A stretch of DNA of 61,252 nucleotides from Klebsiella pneumoniae (GTDB lineage Bacteria > Pseudomonadota > Gammaproteobacteria > Pseudomonadales > Pseudohongiellaceae): contig CAMBPO010000008.1 in NCBI GenBank assembly GCA_945869725.1, positions 1 to 61,252 of the forward strand. Reading direction: 5' to 3'. A model generated the notes under the pieces. It saw only the letters and a program-made list of their open reading frames with translations. It made no database searches and was not told where the DNA came from. Below are positions 47,001 to 55,373 of this stretch, piece after piece. A program made the position numbers and the translations under genes. Position 1 is the first letter of the stretch. Every line of letters starts with the position of its first letter.

Positions 47001-47829
47001 CAATGCTGTGAGCCAGCCATCATTCAGTCGCCAGAATCCCGGATTGCATGGTTTTTATCGTGGTCCGGAACCCGGGACTTTTTTGCATGGTTTGCTAGAG
47101 TGGTGTGCTGAGACCGGCTTTGCCAATGCGGCCACCAACGCTGCGCAGAGGCGCAATGAAATCACTGGCGCCTGCGAATTACGCGGATGGCAACAAGAGG
47201 TTGACCGGCTCGATGACTGGCTGGCTGGGTTTGTTAACACGCCGTTCCATCTTCCTGCCCTGCCGCAGCAAGCACCCGTCATCCTCAATCTGTGTGAACT
47301 GGATAGCTGGCAGGCGGAGCTGGAATTTTTGTTTGCAGCCCATGAACTGCACACCGCGGATCTGGATCGACTGTGCCAGATTTACCTGCTGCCTGCTCAG
47401 GCACGTCCCGCTCTGCAGGCGTCACAGTTAAACGGCATGATCAAAGGATTTATCGATCTGGTGTTTTTGGATAAGGGGCGTTATTACGTTGCTGACTGGA
47501 AGTCCAATTATCTTGGCGCCGCTGATGCTGACTACACCGCCGCTGCCATCGAAACCGAAGTGCTGAACAAGCGTTACGACGTGCAATACGCTATTTATTT
47601 GTTAGCGCTGCACAGACTGCTCAGCAGTCGCCTAACAAACTACGACTACGACGTGCATGTCGGTGGCGCAGTGTATTTTTTCCTGCGCGGCTGGCAATCG
47701 CCTACTCAAGGGCTGCTGGTGGATAAACCACCGCGCGCGTTTATGGATGCGCTGAATCAATTGTTCCTGACCGGCACCCTTCCGGCACAACTGGGTACTG
47801 ACACAACAAAGCAGGTGCAACATGTCTGA
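44017..47829 (+). CDS. recB: Exodeoxyribonuclease V beta subunit RecB
   Basis: A 1270-residue SF1A 3'-5' helicase and nuclease. Walker A is EASAGTGKT (residues 19-27), helicase motif II is AMIDEFQDTDPLQY near 405, motif III GDPKQAIYSFRNAD near 443, motif VI LLYVALTRAQHALW near 845. The C-terminal RecB nuclease site has Asp1147 in GFIDLVF and Asp1160/Lys1162 in ADWKSN. E. coli RecB has 1180 residues. Its start overlaps recC (ATGA) and its end overlaps recD by eight bases, so the three subunits are translationally coupled. Confidence 0.97.
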   Translation: MSDSLDIRTFPLYGSRLIEASAGTGKTWTIALLYTRLILQHGHEYAFNRALTPEQILVVTFTDAATQELKDRIRARLSDAARCFMEDNSQADPALLALRADFTADRWPHCARLLSLAAQSMDQAAVSTIHSWCYRMLREHAFDSGSLFQQTLITHQRDILAELIRDYWRQHFYTLTPAMAALVQAQFNDPDSVLKAVRPLINKTHTRLSFMGEDLSPASDLRQLVQPFVENCKRLEQLERNARVCWLAAHAELESLLDNIRPALNNGIYKEATADNTFSDLKNLLLAWANGGARPKRFERIADGSWKLKKVGKTVPDAPQHPAFTRIAELLKEETQQRETTAPGVKAFVLAHARQWLEQALQQRLQDKAELGFDDLLLQLDRALQGPQGEHLAKQIRADFPVAMIDEFQDTDPLQYRIFDRIYQLANSRGDASNCDSAIILIGDPKQAIYSFRNADIHTYLQARRATEGRHYNLAVNYRSSSAVVEAVNYVFAQAEHFPAGAFRFKTTGSDPLPYLQVAARGRDEQLMIHGSAAHALNIWLASDTDSETIALPSRDYKQQMAANCAATIASMLNAPDSGFLRDTVLTALRPKDIAILVRDRRDADDIRKALAHFSLPSVYLSDRESVFNSQQATDMLYWLSACADPANEQALRAALATVSLAIPIVDLRRMLDDEFFWEQQTAVFRKLHNTWRTQGVLAMMRAMMQQYQLPQQLINTYDGERSLTNLLHLAEYLQKASQQLDGEQALIRHLAEQIADPDEEEILRLESDDDLIRVVTIHKSKGLEYPLVFLPFAAAYRAVNQYNHEVMIVDEAHPGQRRLEISGHKKDTAAWKQADDERLAEDIRLLYVALTRAQHALWLGVASISVGTSTSSSLHLSALGYLMAAGKKLDAPLTSQILESWTAECAHIRCKPADSIESAMDTQVPTVAAVSPIFKAARNSERSANEHWWIASYSSLKTRGIQNSGLPANADSSRTPDIARDDQVMEESAAVAADNAVSQPSFSRQNPGLHGFYRGPEPGTFLHGLLEWCAETGFANAATNAAQRRNEITGACELRGWQQEVDRLDDWLAGFVNTPFHLPALPQQAPVILNLCELDSWQAELEFLFAAHELHTADLDRLCQIYLLPAQARPALQASQLNGMIKGFIDLVFLDKGRYYVADWKSNYLGAADADYTAAAIETEVLNKRYDVQYAIYLLALHRLLSSRLTNYDYDVHVGGAVYFFLRGWQSPTQGLLVDKPPRAFMDALNQLFLTGTLPAQLGTDTTKQVQHV

Positions 47830-49888
47830 CGCTGTTTTACATCAAACCCACTCAGCGCTGACGAACAACAGAGAACTGTTGGATGTACTGCACAGCTGGG
47901 TGAAAGCCGACTGGATTCGCTGGCTGGATGTCGAGTTTGCCGAATTTCTGTATCAGGAAACGCATGCAGCAGCGCAGGATGTGTCGCCATTATTGTTGCT
48001 GGCAGCGGCACTGTGCAGTCATCAGAATGGGCATGGGCATGTGTGCCTGGATCTGCAACTGTGTCTAAAATCCCCGGACCGGGTGCTGTTGTTACCACCA
48101 GAGCATTCCAGCCACACCCCGGCAATAACGCCTGCGGCATTGTTACGGCAAATCAGCGCCGAGCAGTGGATAAGAGCGCTGCGCCAGGATCTGTTATGCG
48201 CAACTGATACAGAGACTGCCGCGACACATGCGATCAATACTCCTCTGGTACTGGATCACTCACGTTTGTATCTGCGGCGTTTCTGGCAGTACGAACAACA
48301 GATTAAACAGAGCCTGCAGCAAAAGCTGCAGACAGCGGTGGCTGTTGATGAGCAGCGCCTGGCACTTGAGCTGGATACTTTGTTCCCGGCATCTGCGCAC
48401 TCAGACACTGCGGGTTCACCTGACTGGCAAAAAATTGCTTGTGCCCTGAGTGCGCGCACGGCCTTTTCCATCATTACCGGAGGACCTGGAACCGGCAAAA
48501 CCACCACTGTGGTAAAACTGTTGTCTCTGCTGCAGTCGCTGCACAGCGCAGGCGAACTGCGCATAAAACTGGCCGCGCCGACCGGCAAAGCGGCAGCGCG
48601 CCTGAGCGCGTCAATTTCAGCGCAGGTGACGTCGCCCAATCTGATATCGGCACAACAGTCACAACAGTCACAACAGGCAAACAGCGCCAGTATTCCCAAC
48701 GAGGTCACCACGCTGCACAGACTGCTTGGGCCACAACGTCACAGCCGTTTTTTTAAACACCATGCTGCCAATCCTCTGCCGGTTGATGTGGTGGTGATTG
48801 ATGAAGCCTCCATGGTGGACGTGGAAATGATGGCGCAATTGCTGGATGCATTGCCAGCGCAAGCGCGGCTTATCCTGTTGGGCGACAAGGATCAACTGGC
48901 ATCAGTGGAGGCCGGCGCGGTTCTTGGCAGTCTGTGCGCGCGCGCCAATAAGGCTCACTATCTGCCGGCAACCGCGGCCTGGGCTAAGCGTGTCAGCGGA
49001 GAACCGATGCCGGTGCAGTTGTTGGACGACGGTGGGCGCCGGCTTGATCAAGCAATCACTATGCTGCGCTACAGTCACCGCTTCGGGGCAGTCCCCGGGA
49101 TTGGCGCGCTGGCACAGGCAGTCAATCGGGGCGCTGACATCTCAGAGATTGAGACTCTGTTTGCCGGACAACATACTGAGCTGACGTGGTTAAAAACCCC
49201 TGCACAAAACAGCAGCGCTTTTGACAAGCTGATCTGCGACAAAACCAAGGGTTTTGGATTTTATCTGCAGCGTGTAGCCGGTTGTCCATCACTGAACGCG
49301 ACACCTACGGACTGGGATAGTTGGGCAGACGAGGTGCTGACGGCGCACAGCAGTTTTCAGATACTGGCTGCGCTGCGTCACGGTGAGTCAGGGGTTGAAG
49401 AACTCAACGATCGCATCAAGCACATTCTGGTCAGGCAGCAATTACTCGATATCGACCCAAACGATGCCGACGACTGGTACATCGGCCGGCCGGTGATGAT
49501 CACCCGCAACAACTACACATTAGGCCTGATGAACGGTGATATCGGCATAACACTGCCCTATCCCAATCCCGCAGCGCCACAAGGTTTATCACTGCGGGTT
49601 GCCTTCAGAGATACCGCTAATCCGCGGCAGATCCGCTGGATCTTGCCGACGCGTCTGCAGCATATTGAAACCATCTTTGCCATGACCGTTCACAAGTCGC
49701 AAGGCTCAGAGTTCACACACACGGCTTTACTGCTGCCGGCACACAACAGCGCGGTGCTGACCCGCGAACTGGTCTACACCGGCATTACACGTGCATCCCG
49801 GCAGTTCACCTTGATGTGTGAAGAAGCATCCGTGCTTGAGCATGCTGTGAAAACGCGCGTGTTCAGAGCCGGAGGTCTGGAGCTCTGA
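47822..49888 (+). CDS. recD: Exodeoxyribonuclease V alpha subunit RecD
   Basis: A 688-residue SF1B 5'-3' helicase. Walker A is GGPGTGKTTT (Lys226), motif II is VVVIDEASMVD near 325, then LLGDKDQLASVEAGAVLG, and motifs V-VI are FAMTVHKSQGSEF and VYTGITRASRQF near 625-660. E. coli RecD has 608 residues. A short loop near 278-287 is expanded by three 9-bp units (48651-48677) giving Gln-Ser repeats. The ATG lies inside the end of recB. No terminator is visible before the convergent dipeptidase stop 24 bases on. Confidence 0.96.
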   Translation: MSDAVLHQTHSALTNNRELLDVLHSWVKADWIRWLDVEFAEFLYQETHAAAQDVSPLLLLAAALCSHQNGHGHVCLDLQLCLKSPDRVLLLPPEHSSHTPAITPAALLRQISAEQWIRALRQDLLCATDTETAATHAINTPLVLDHSRLYLRRFWQYEQQIKQSLQQKLQTAVAVDEQRLALELDTLFPASAHSDTAGSPDWQKIACALSARTAFSIITGGPGTGKTTTVVKLLSLLQSLHSAGELRIKLAAPTGKAAARLSASISAQVTSPNLISAQQSQQSQQANSASIPNEVTTLHRLLGPQRHSRFFKHHAANPLPVDVVVIDEASMVDVEMMAQLLDALPAQARLILLGDKDQLASVEAGAVLGSLCARANKAHYLPATAAWAKRVSGEPMPVQLLDDGGRRLDQAITMLRYSHRFGAVPGIGALAQAVNRGADISEIETLFAGQHTELTWLKTPAQNSSAFDKLICDKTKGFGFYLQRVAGCPSLNATPTDWDSWADEVLTAHSSFQILAALRHGESGVEELNDRIKHILVRQQLLDIDPNDADDWYIGRPVMITRNNYTLGLMNGDIGITLPYPNPAAPQGLSLRVAFRDTANPRQIRWILPTRLQHIETIFAMTVHKSQGSEFTHTALLLPAHNSAVLTRELVYTGITRASRQFTLMCEEASVLEHAVKTRVFRAGGLEL

Positions 49889-49912
49889 ACAGCGCGCGGT
49901 TGTTTGCGGCAT

Positions 49913-51310
49913 TTAGACGCCAGCAGCAGCCTGTATTTCCTCAGCGATTCGAGCCACCTCGTCCATCACCCGGAACAGGTTCTCTGACCAAAGTTTAGCG
50001 ATATCTTCTTCGCTGTAACCGCGACGCACCAGCTCCAGCGTGACAGTAAAAGTCTCAGATGCGTCCTGCCAGCCTTCAATCCCGCCACCGCCATCAAAGT
50101 CTGAGCTAATGCCCACGTGATCAATACCGATGAGGTTGACCATGTAGTCAATATGATCAACAAAATCCACCACATCAACAGGCGGCGCCACCGCATCCAC
50201 TTCAGCGGCAATGCGTGGCGCAGCGGCGGCGTTGATCTCGGCCAATTGTGCGTCATAGGTGGTACGCGCTGATGCATCAAGCGCACGCACATCCGCCGGA
50301 GTCAGCACGGTGTAACCCATGCCGGTGGCGATCTCGGTTTGCAACGCTAACAAGGCTGCACGGTTGGCGGCATGTTTTTCAGAATCCAGGTAACCGCGAA
50401 ACGCAACGGCGTGGGCGATACCACCGTTATCACGGATCGCCAGCAATTCCTCATCCCACAAGTTACGGCTGACATTCGGATCCAGTGCACGCGCTGATGA
50501 ATGCGAGGCCATCACCGGTGCCCGCGATAACTCGATGGACTGTTTGTTGGCTTCTACGGACGGGTGAGAGACATCAATGATGATGCCCCACTTGTTCATT
50601 TCTGCGATGGCCTGACGACCCAACTCACTCAGACCATTGTGCAGCCACTCACCGCTGGCTTCACCGGTATTAGAATCAGCAAACTGACTGTGTCCGTTGT
50701 GCGCCAGTGACATGTAACGACCACCGCGCTCATAAAATTCCCGCACCTTGCTGATATCAGTACCCAGGGGGTAGGCGTTCTCGATGCCAATCATGGCGAC
50801 TTTTTTACCGCTGGCGGCAATGCGTCGGACGTCTTCGGAGGTATAGGCGATCTCAATGGTGTCGGGCGCAATCTCACTCACCAGCCGGTCAATCGCCGTG
50901 AACTTGTCGATGGCGTTGGCATAGGCTGCGTCATACCCTTCCTCAGTGAGGGGACCCTGACCGGTGTAGACAATAAACCACGCCACATCCAGACCACCCT
51001 CGATCATTTTGGGCAGTGTGACCTGTGTCTCCAGATCCATGGTGTAGTTGTTGTCCAGCGTAAAGTTGGCCGTGTTGATATCCGCATGGGTATCCAGCGT
51101 GATGACGCGCTCATGGATGCCTTGTGCGCGCGCCACCAGTTGCTCTTCGCTTTCGCCAGCGGGCGCAACAGTGGGCTCAGCACTGACCAAGGGCTGCGCA
51201 GCAACCGGCTCTGCCGGCGCCGCCGGAGCAGGTACCTCAGCAGGGGAACATGCTATTAACAGGGCAGATGCAACAACAGAAACAATCGCCAAACGTTTAA
51301 AAGGAATCAC
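49913..51310 (-). CDS. Membrane dipeptidase lipoprotein (M19, renal dipeptidase family)
   Basis: A 465-residue M19 zinc dipeptidase with a lipoprotein signal (AIVSVVASALLIAC) and a Pro/Ala/Glu-rich linker. Start is GTG at 51310: a GGAGG lies eight bases upstream, and it gives a normal signal; the ATG at 51352 does not. Metal-site motifs: TLDTHADI (HxD), IGIENAYPLG (bridging Glu), IDVSHPS and MASHSSARAL (His ligands), and GISSDFDGG. Members split dipeptides, including Cys-Gly and D-amino-acid-containing ones. A gamma-glutamylcyclotransferase gene lies 38 bases upstream on the same strand. Confidence 0.93.
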   Translation of the reverse strand: MIPFKRLAIVSVVASALLIACSPAEVPAPAAPAEPVAAQPLVSAEPTVAPAGESEEQLVARAQGIHERVITLDTHADINTANFTLDNNYTMDLETQVTLPKMIEGGLDVAWFIVYTGQGPLTEEGYDAAYANAIDKFTAIDRLVSEIAPDTIEIAYTSEDVRRIAASGKKVAMIGIENAYPLGTDISKVREFYERGGRYMSLAHNGHSQFADSNTGEASGEWLHNGLSELGRQAIAEMNKWGIIIDVSHPSVEANKQSIELSRAPVMASHSSARALDPNVSRNLWDEELLAIRDNGGIAHAVAFRGYLDSEKHAANRAALLALQTEIATGMGYTVLTPADVRALDASARTTYDAQLAEINAAAAPRIAAEVDAVAPPVDVVDFVDHIDYMVNLIGIDHVGISSDFDGGGGIEGWQDASETFTVTLELVRRGYSEEDIAKLWSENLFRVMDEVARIAEEIQAAAGV

Positions 51311-51348
51311 AGACAGGCCTCCGGTTAGTAGAAAAAATTTTATTGTGT

Positions 51349-51714
51349 TCAACAGCTAGGCTGCCAGGCTCCGCTGCGCAATGCCCTCTCTTGATCAACC
51401 TCACGGTTATAGAGATAAATCCATGCAAGTCCAAATTTTGTCAGCACCTGACGCCGATCATACATGCCCTGATCAGGAGCCGTCGCCAGATACTCTTCAA
51501 GCTCATCCAATTGCTGCAGTTGTTTTTTATCAACGGCAAACACTTCAATATCAATACCGCCTGAACTCTCCAGTCGGGCGCCCGGATAGGGGCCAAGATC
51601 ATAGAGCGTGATGCAGGTCAGACAGTCTTCTCCAACAAAGCTGGCGTGTTGCAATAGCCCGTGGTTACTGAGCCCGCGTTTTAATGTTCCGTACACTGCA
51701 ACCAGTATTGACAT
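51349..51714 (-). CDS. Gamma-glutamylcyclotransferase (GGCT/AIG2-like) family protein
   Basis: A 121-residue AIG2-like protein. YGTLKRG (residues 8-14) forms the substrate loop and LDELEEY contains the likely general base Glu73; GMYDRRQV follows as in the YtfP group. Characterised relatives turn gamma-glutamyl amines or peptides into 5-oxoproline. It is upstream of and possibly cotranscribed with the M19 dipeptidase, which would fit stepwise breakdown of gamma-glutamyl peptides, although one enzyme is cytosolic and the other periplasmic. Confidence 0.85.
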   Translation of the reverse strand: MSILVAVYGTLKRGLSNHGLLQHASFVGEDCLTCITLYDLGPYPGARLESSGGIDIEVFAVDKKQLQQLDELEEYLATAPDQGMYDRRQVLTKFGLAWIYLYNREVDQERALRSGAWQPSC

Positions 51715-51850
51715 CGTTTTAGCGGTGGATTCCCGGACATGTTATTCAGCAATCTGAAGGGCAGAAATTGATTTAAGCTACAAGTCGTGTGATATTTGCC
51801 GCTCACCATTAACCCCGACACAATAAAGAACAACAGGCGGGAGAACAAGT

Positions 51851-52708
51851 ATGTCGAATCACCGGGCCACCCGTGGCCTTGTTCGCTTCACCCTTTGTCT
51901 GAGCATCAGTGCCGCCGCAATGTCACTGTCCTTTGCACAACAGGAAATGCCACAAACGGCAGACGGCAAACCTGATTTTAGCGGCCTCTGGCAGGCCATG
52001 GGATCTGCCCACTGGAATGTCGAGCCGTCAGCAGCCAAAGCAGGCCCCGACTGGCAGTGGGGAGCATTAGGGGCAATCCCTGCCACGCTCGGTGTGGTCC
52101 AGGACGGTGAACTACCCTACACGCCCGCCGCTCTGGCACAAAGGCAGGTCAATCAGGCTGACTGGCTGGCACTGGACCCGCTGGTCAAATGTTACATGCC
52201 GGGCATACCTCGCGCGAATATGCTGCCCTTCCCGTTTCAGATTGTGCAAGGCACTGACAACGTTGTGATGGCCTACGAGTTCGCCAGTGCCATGCGCATC
52301 GTCTATATGGATCAACCTGATTTTGCCGGCCCGGTGCCCAACTGGATGGGGCATTCTCGTGGACACTGGGAAGGCGACACACTGGTGATACGGGTCACTG
52401 ATTTTATGCCCTACACCTGGTTTGATCATGCCGGCAATCACCACAGTGATCAGTTGGAGGTTATTGAGCGTTACACCCCCTCCGGCCCCAATATGATTCT
52501 GTATCAGGCTGAGATACGCGATCCGCAAACCTATACACGGCCCTGGAAAATGAGCTTTCCTTTGTATCGCCGCATGGAAGCCAATGCGCAGTTACTGGAG
52601 TTCAAGTGTGTAGAGTTTTCAGAAGAATTGATCTACGGCTATTTGAACAAAGACGCGCCTGCTGACCGTGTGCCGCCACGCGGCATGCCATTTACCATTC
52701 AGGAATAA
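51851..52708 (+). CDS. Exported 'PDLQGVW'-family paralogue, short form
   Basis: A 285-residue protein with a signal peptide (LCLSISAAAMSLSFAQ) and GGGAGAA-type Shine-Dalgarno just upstream. The mature start PQTADGKPDFSGLW parallels PDLQGVW in the proteins from 36107 and 52724, and HWEGDTLVIRVTDFMP matches their WEGDTLVV segment. It lacks the CHEGNYAL end, having FKCVEFSEELIYG instead, with a single Cys. Function unknown. The next paralogue begins 15 bases after its stop, so they form a tandem pair on one transcript. Confidence 0.78.
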   Translation: MSNHRATRGLVRFTLCLSISAAAMSLSFAQQEMPQTADGKPDFSGLWQAMGSAHWNVEPSAAKAGPDWQWGALGAIPATLGVVQDGELPYTPAALAQRQVNQADWLALDPLVKCYMPGIPRANMLPFPFQIVQGTDNVVMAYEFASAMRIVYMDQPDFAGPVPNWMGHSRGHWEGDTLVIRVTDFMPYTWFDHAGNHHSDQLEVIERYTPSGPNMILYQAEIRDPQTYTRPWKMSFPLYRRMEANAQLLEFKCVEFSEELIYGYLNKDAPADRVPPRGMPFTIQE

Positions 52709-52723
52709 CCGGGGAATGTGACC

Positions 52724-53782
52724 ATGAAAACAAGGTATCAACACGGCAGCACCCAATCATCAACCGGTCAGTACCCGAGCGCCTTTCGCATGACAGCGCT
52801 GGCTCTGACGCTGGGCATGATCATAGGTACTCATGCCAATGCCCAGCAACCAAGCTGGCAACCACCACTCACCCAGGACGGGCATCCGGATCTGCAAGGC
52901 GTATGGGCCAACAACAGCAGCACGCCTCTTGAGCGCCCGGAGATCTTTGGCAATCGTGCCGAGTTAACCGATGAAGAGTTCCGAGATCTGCTGCAACAGG
53001 CGGAGGAAGTACGCGCCAGCGGTGGCGACGCCCTGTTTGGTGATGGTTTTCTCAACGCGGTGATCACCGGCGAAGTCCGCTCCTATGACCCATCAACCGG
53101 CAACTACGATTCCAGCTGGATGGTGGATCGAAACATGGAGAACCGTACGTCGCTGATCATTGATCCGCCTAACGGCAGACTACCGCCGATGACTGAGGAA
53201 GGTCGCGCCCGTGCACAGGCGCGTGCCAGCGCTCGCTTGAGCCCGACCGACACCTATCTTGGCAGGCCGTTGCAGGAACGCTGCATTACCTACGGCATGC
53301 CCTATATCTTGGCCGGCTACAACAGCTACTACCAGATTGTGCAGAGCAATACCTCGGTGGCCATCATTCAGGAAATGATTCACGATGTGCGTGTGATCCC
53401 CATTGGTGACAAACCGCCTCTGGATGAGCGTGTGAAACTGTGGCACGGCGACTCACGCGGCTGGTATGAAGGCAATACACTGGTGGTTGAAACCAGAAAC
53501 TTCTCCGGTCAAAGTCTGTTCCGGGGCGCCGGAGAAAACCGCACCTTTGTTGAGCGCTATACCCGCGTCGCAGATGATGTGCTGGAGTATCAATTCACGG
53601 TGGAAGACCCTAGCACCTGGGAAACCCCTTGGACGGCGGTCATCAATTACACAGCCAGTGAAGATCCTATCTTTGAATACGCGTGCCATGAAGGCAACTA
53701 CGCTTTGATGGGCATCCTGTCAGGTGCAAGGGCAGCGGAGCGAGCGGGTCAGGTACCCGATGCGCCGATCGATGCCGAGTAA
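52724..53782 (+). CDS. Exported 'PDLQGVW'-family paralogue, long form
   Basis: A 352-residue protein with a longer polar N-terminus before the signal helix (MTALALTLGMIIGTHANAQ). The ATG at 52724 is preferred over GTG 52718 because GGGGAA lies seven bases upstream. The mature start HPDLQGVWANNSSTPLERP and the end FEYACHEGNYALMGILSGAR are close to the 36107 protein, along with ERCITYGMP and WYEGNTLVVETRNFSGQ. No catalytic motif is recognised. The CHEGNYAL end shared with the distant copy argues that the long forms are direct duplicates and the short form is older or degenerated. Confidence 0.8.
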   Translation: MKTRYQHGSTQSSTGQYPSAFRMTALALTLGMIIGTHANAQQPSWQPPLTQDGHPDLQGVWANNSSTPLERPEIFGNRAELTDEEFRDLLQQAEEVRASGGDALFGDGFLNAVITGEVRSYDPSTGNYDSSWMVDRNMENRTSLIIDPPNGRLPPMTEEGRARAQARASARLSPTDTYLGRPLQERCITYGMPYILAGYNSYYQIVQSNTSVAIIQEMIHDVRVIPIGDKPPLDERVKLWHGDSRGWYEGNTLVVETRNFSGQSLFRGAGENRTFVERYTRVADDVLEYQFTVEDPSTWETPWTAVINYTASEDPIFEYACHEGNYALMGILSGARAAERAGQVPDAPIDAE

Positions 53783-53815
53783 AGTCTGCTTTCAGTGCCC
53801 ATCCTTGCCATGCCA

Positions 53816-53842
53816 GAGCTTGCCCGGTTAACGGGCAAGCTC
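53816..53842. terminator. Hairpin containing the ispH stop codon
   Basis: A perfect 11-bp stem (GAGCTTGCCCG 53816-53826; complement 53832-53842) closes a 5-base loop that contains the ispH TAA (53828-53830). It lies between convergent genes. No U-tract follows on either strand, so it may be a stability element or factor-assisted terminator. Confidence 0.5.
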
Positions 53843-54838
53843 ACGCGGCATACGAAACACGATATTTTCCTCAACACCCGGTATTTCCTGCGGCGCTTCT
53901 CCACAGAGTTCCTGCAGCCTGTCGACCACTTGCTGAACCAGCACCTCAGGGGCTGACGCGCCGGCGGTCACCCCAAAACGGCGCTTGCCCACAAACCACT
54001 CAGGCCGCAGATCGTCGACCTTGTCGATCAGATACGCCTCACAACCCATGCGCTCTGCCAGTTCGCGCAGGCGATTGGAATTGGAACTGTTAGGCGAACC
54101 CACAACCAACAGCAAGTCGCATTCCAGTGCCAGTTGTTTGACGGCATCCTGTCGGTTCTGCGTGGCGTAGCAGATGTCTTTTTTTCGTGGACCATCGATG
54201 TCAGGAAAACGTTCGCGCAAGGCGTCAATCACCTTGGCAGTATCATCCATCGACAATGTGGTCTGCGTCACATAGGCAAGTTTGAGCGGATTTTTGACCT
54301 GCAGCGTGGCGACATCCTCCACCGATTCGACCAGATAAATATCACCGCCGGTACTTTTATTGTATTGCCCCATGGTGCCTTCCACTTCCGGATGGCGGGC
54401 ATGACCAATCAACACACATTCGCGCCCTTCCGCACTGTAGCGCACAACTTCAAGATGCACCTTGGTCACCAGCGGACAGGTGGCATCAAAGACATCAAAT
54501 CCGCGTTTCTCTGCCTCACGTTGCACTTCCTGCGACACACCATGTGCACTGAAAATAACAATGGGTTTGCGACCCAGACTGTCGACCACCGGCACATCCT
54601 GCAATTCGTCTACAAAAATGGCGCCGCGTTGTCGAAGGGTATCGACAACAAATTTGTTGTGCACCACCTCGTGACGCACGTATATCGGAGCACCATAAAC
54701 ATCCAGCGCGCGGTTGACGATATCGATGGCCCGATCAACACCGGCGCAAAAACCGCGCGGATTAGCGAGCTTGATCTCAGCACCCGGCACTGATTTGAAC
54801 TCATACTGCTGCACAATATTACTGTCGGGCGTCATCAT
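53828..54838 (-). CDS. ispH: 4-hydroxy-3-methylbut-2-enyl diphosphate reductase
   Basis: A 336-residue iron-sulfur enzyme, the last step of the MEP isoprenoid pathway, giving IPP and DMAPP. The three cluster cysteines are in [17 protein letters not shown] and [12 protein letters not shown], with catalytic Glu in the STAEG-like region VEGTMGQYN and substrate contacts in GSPNSSNS and TAGASAPE. E. coli IspH has 316 residues; the extra part is an N-terminal tail, and two adjacent ATGs (54838, 54835) are possible. It is the last gene of the ribF-ileS-fkpB-ispH operon. Confidence 0.97.
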   Translation of the reverse strand: MMTPDSNIVQQYEFKSVPGAEIKLANPRGFCAGVDRAIDIVNRALDVYGAPIYVRHEVVHNKFVVDTLRQRGAIFVDELQDVPVVDSLGRKPIVIFSAHGVSQEVQREAEKRGFDVFDATCPLVTKVHLEVVRYSAEGRECVLIGHARHPEVEGTMGQYNKSTGGDIYLVESVEDVATLQVKNPLKLAYVTQTTLSMDDTAKVIDALRERFPDIDGPRKKDICYATQNRQDAVKQLALECDLLLVVGSPNSSNSNRLRELAERMGCEAYLIDKVDDLRPEWFVGKRRFGVTAGASAPEVLVQQVVDRLQELCGEAPQEIPGVEENIVFRMPRELAR

Positions 54839-54874
54839 ATTTTTCTCTTGTCATTACAAACGTGTCAAACCTGC

Positions 54875-55363
54875 TCAACCCTGAATACGCACGGCCTGCA
54901 CACCGTTAGGGATCACGGAAATGATATCGGCCTTGAATACAATTTCGCGGCCTGCTAACGGATGATTAAAATCAATCACGACTGATAATTCACCAATCTG
55001 TTTTATAACGCCGGGTATTTCGTTGCCGCCAGAGTCGGCAAAAGATAATACGCTGCCGGGCTCAACCGGGTCGGTGGTATTGGCTAACAGCCCCGCAAAA
55101 CGCTGGCGAGGAAATGACTGCACGTTGTCGGGATTGATTGCACCAAACGCCTGTTCAGGCGGCAGGCAAACCGATACTGAATCCCCTGGTACAGCGCCCA
55201 TCAATACCGCTTCAAATCCGGGCAGCAGATTGCCGTCACCCACCACAAATGTCGCCGGGGCTTTGTTAAAATTACTGTCGATCTCGGACCCATCCGGCAA
55301 CGATAGTGAAAAGTGCAAGGTCACTCTTGCGCCCGGATTGACTGACACTACCGAATCACTCAC
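54875..55363 (-). CDS. fkpB: FKBP-type peptidyl-prolyl isomerase (SlpA/FkpB)
   Basis: A 162-residue SlyD/FkpB-like prolyl isomerase and chaperone: VTLHFSLSLPDGSEIDSNF, then VVGDGNLLPGFEAVLMGAVPGD, a polar insert-in-flap segment (PPEQAFGAINPDNVQSF), and DFNHPLAGREIVFKADI. Start is GTG at 55363; its Shine-Dalgarno GAGGAGG overlaps the TGA stop of ileS with five bases to the GTG, so the two are coupled. E. coli FkpB has 149 residues. It lies directly after ileS with no lspA between them. Confidence 0.93.
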   Translation of the reverse strand: MSDSVVSVNPGARVTLHFSLSLPDGSEIDSNFNKAPATFVVGDGNLLPGFEAVLMGAVPGDSVSVCLPPEQAFGAINPDNVQSFPRQRFAGLLANTTDPVEPGSVLSFADSGGNEIPGVIKQIGELSVVIDFNHPLAGREIVFKADIISVIPNGVQAVRIQG

Positions 55364-55373
55364 CGCAACCTCC

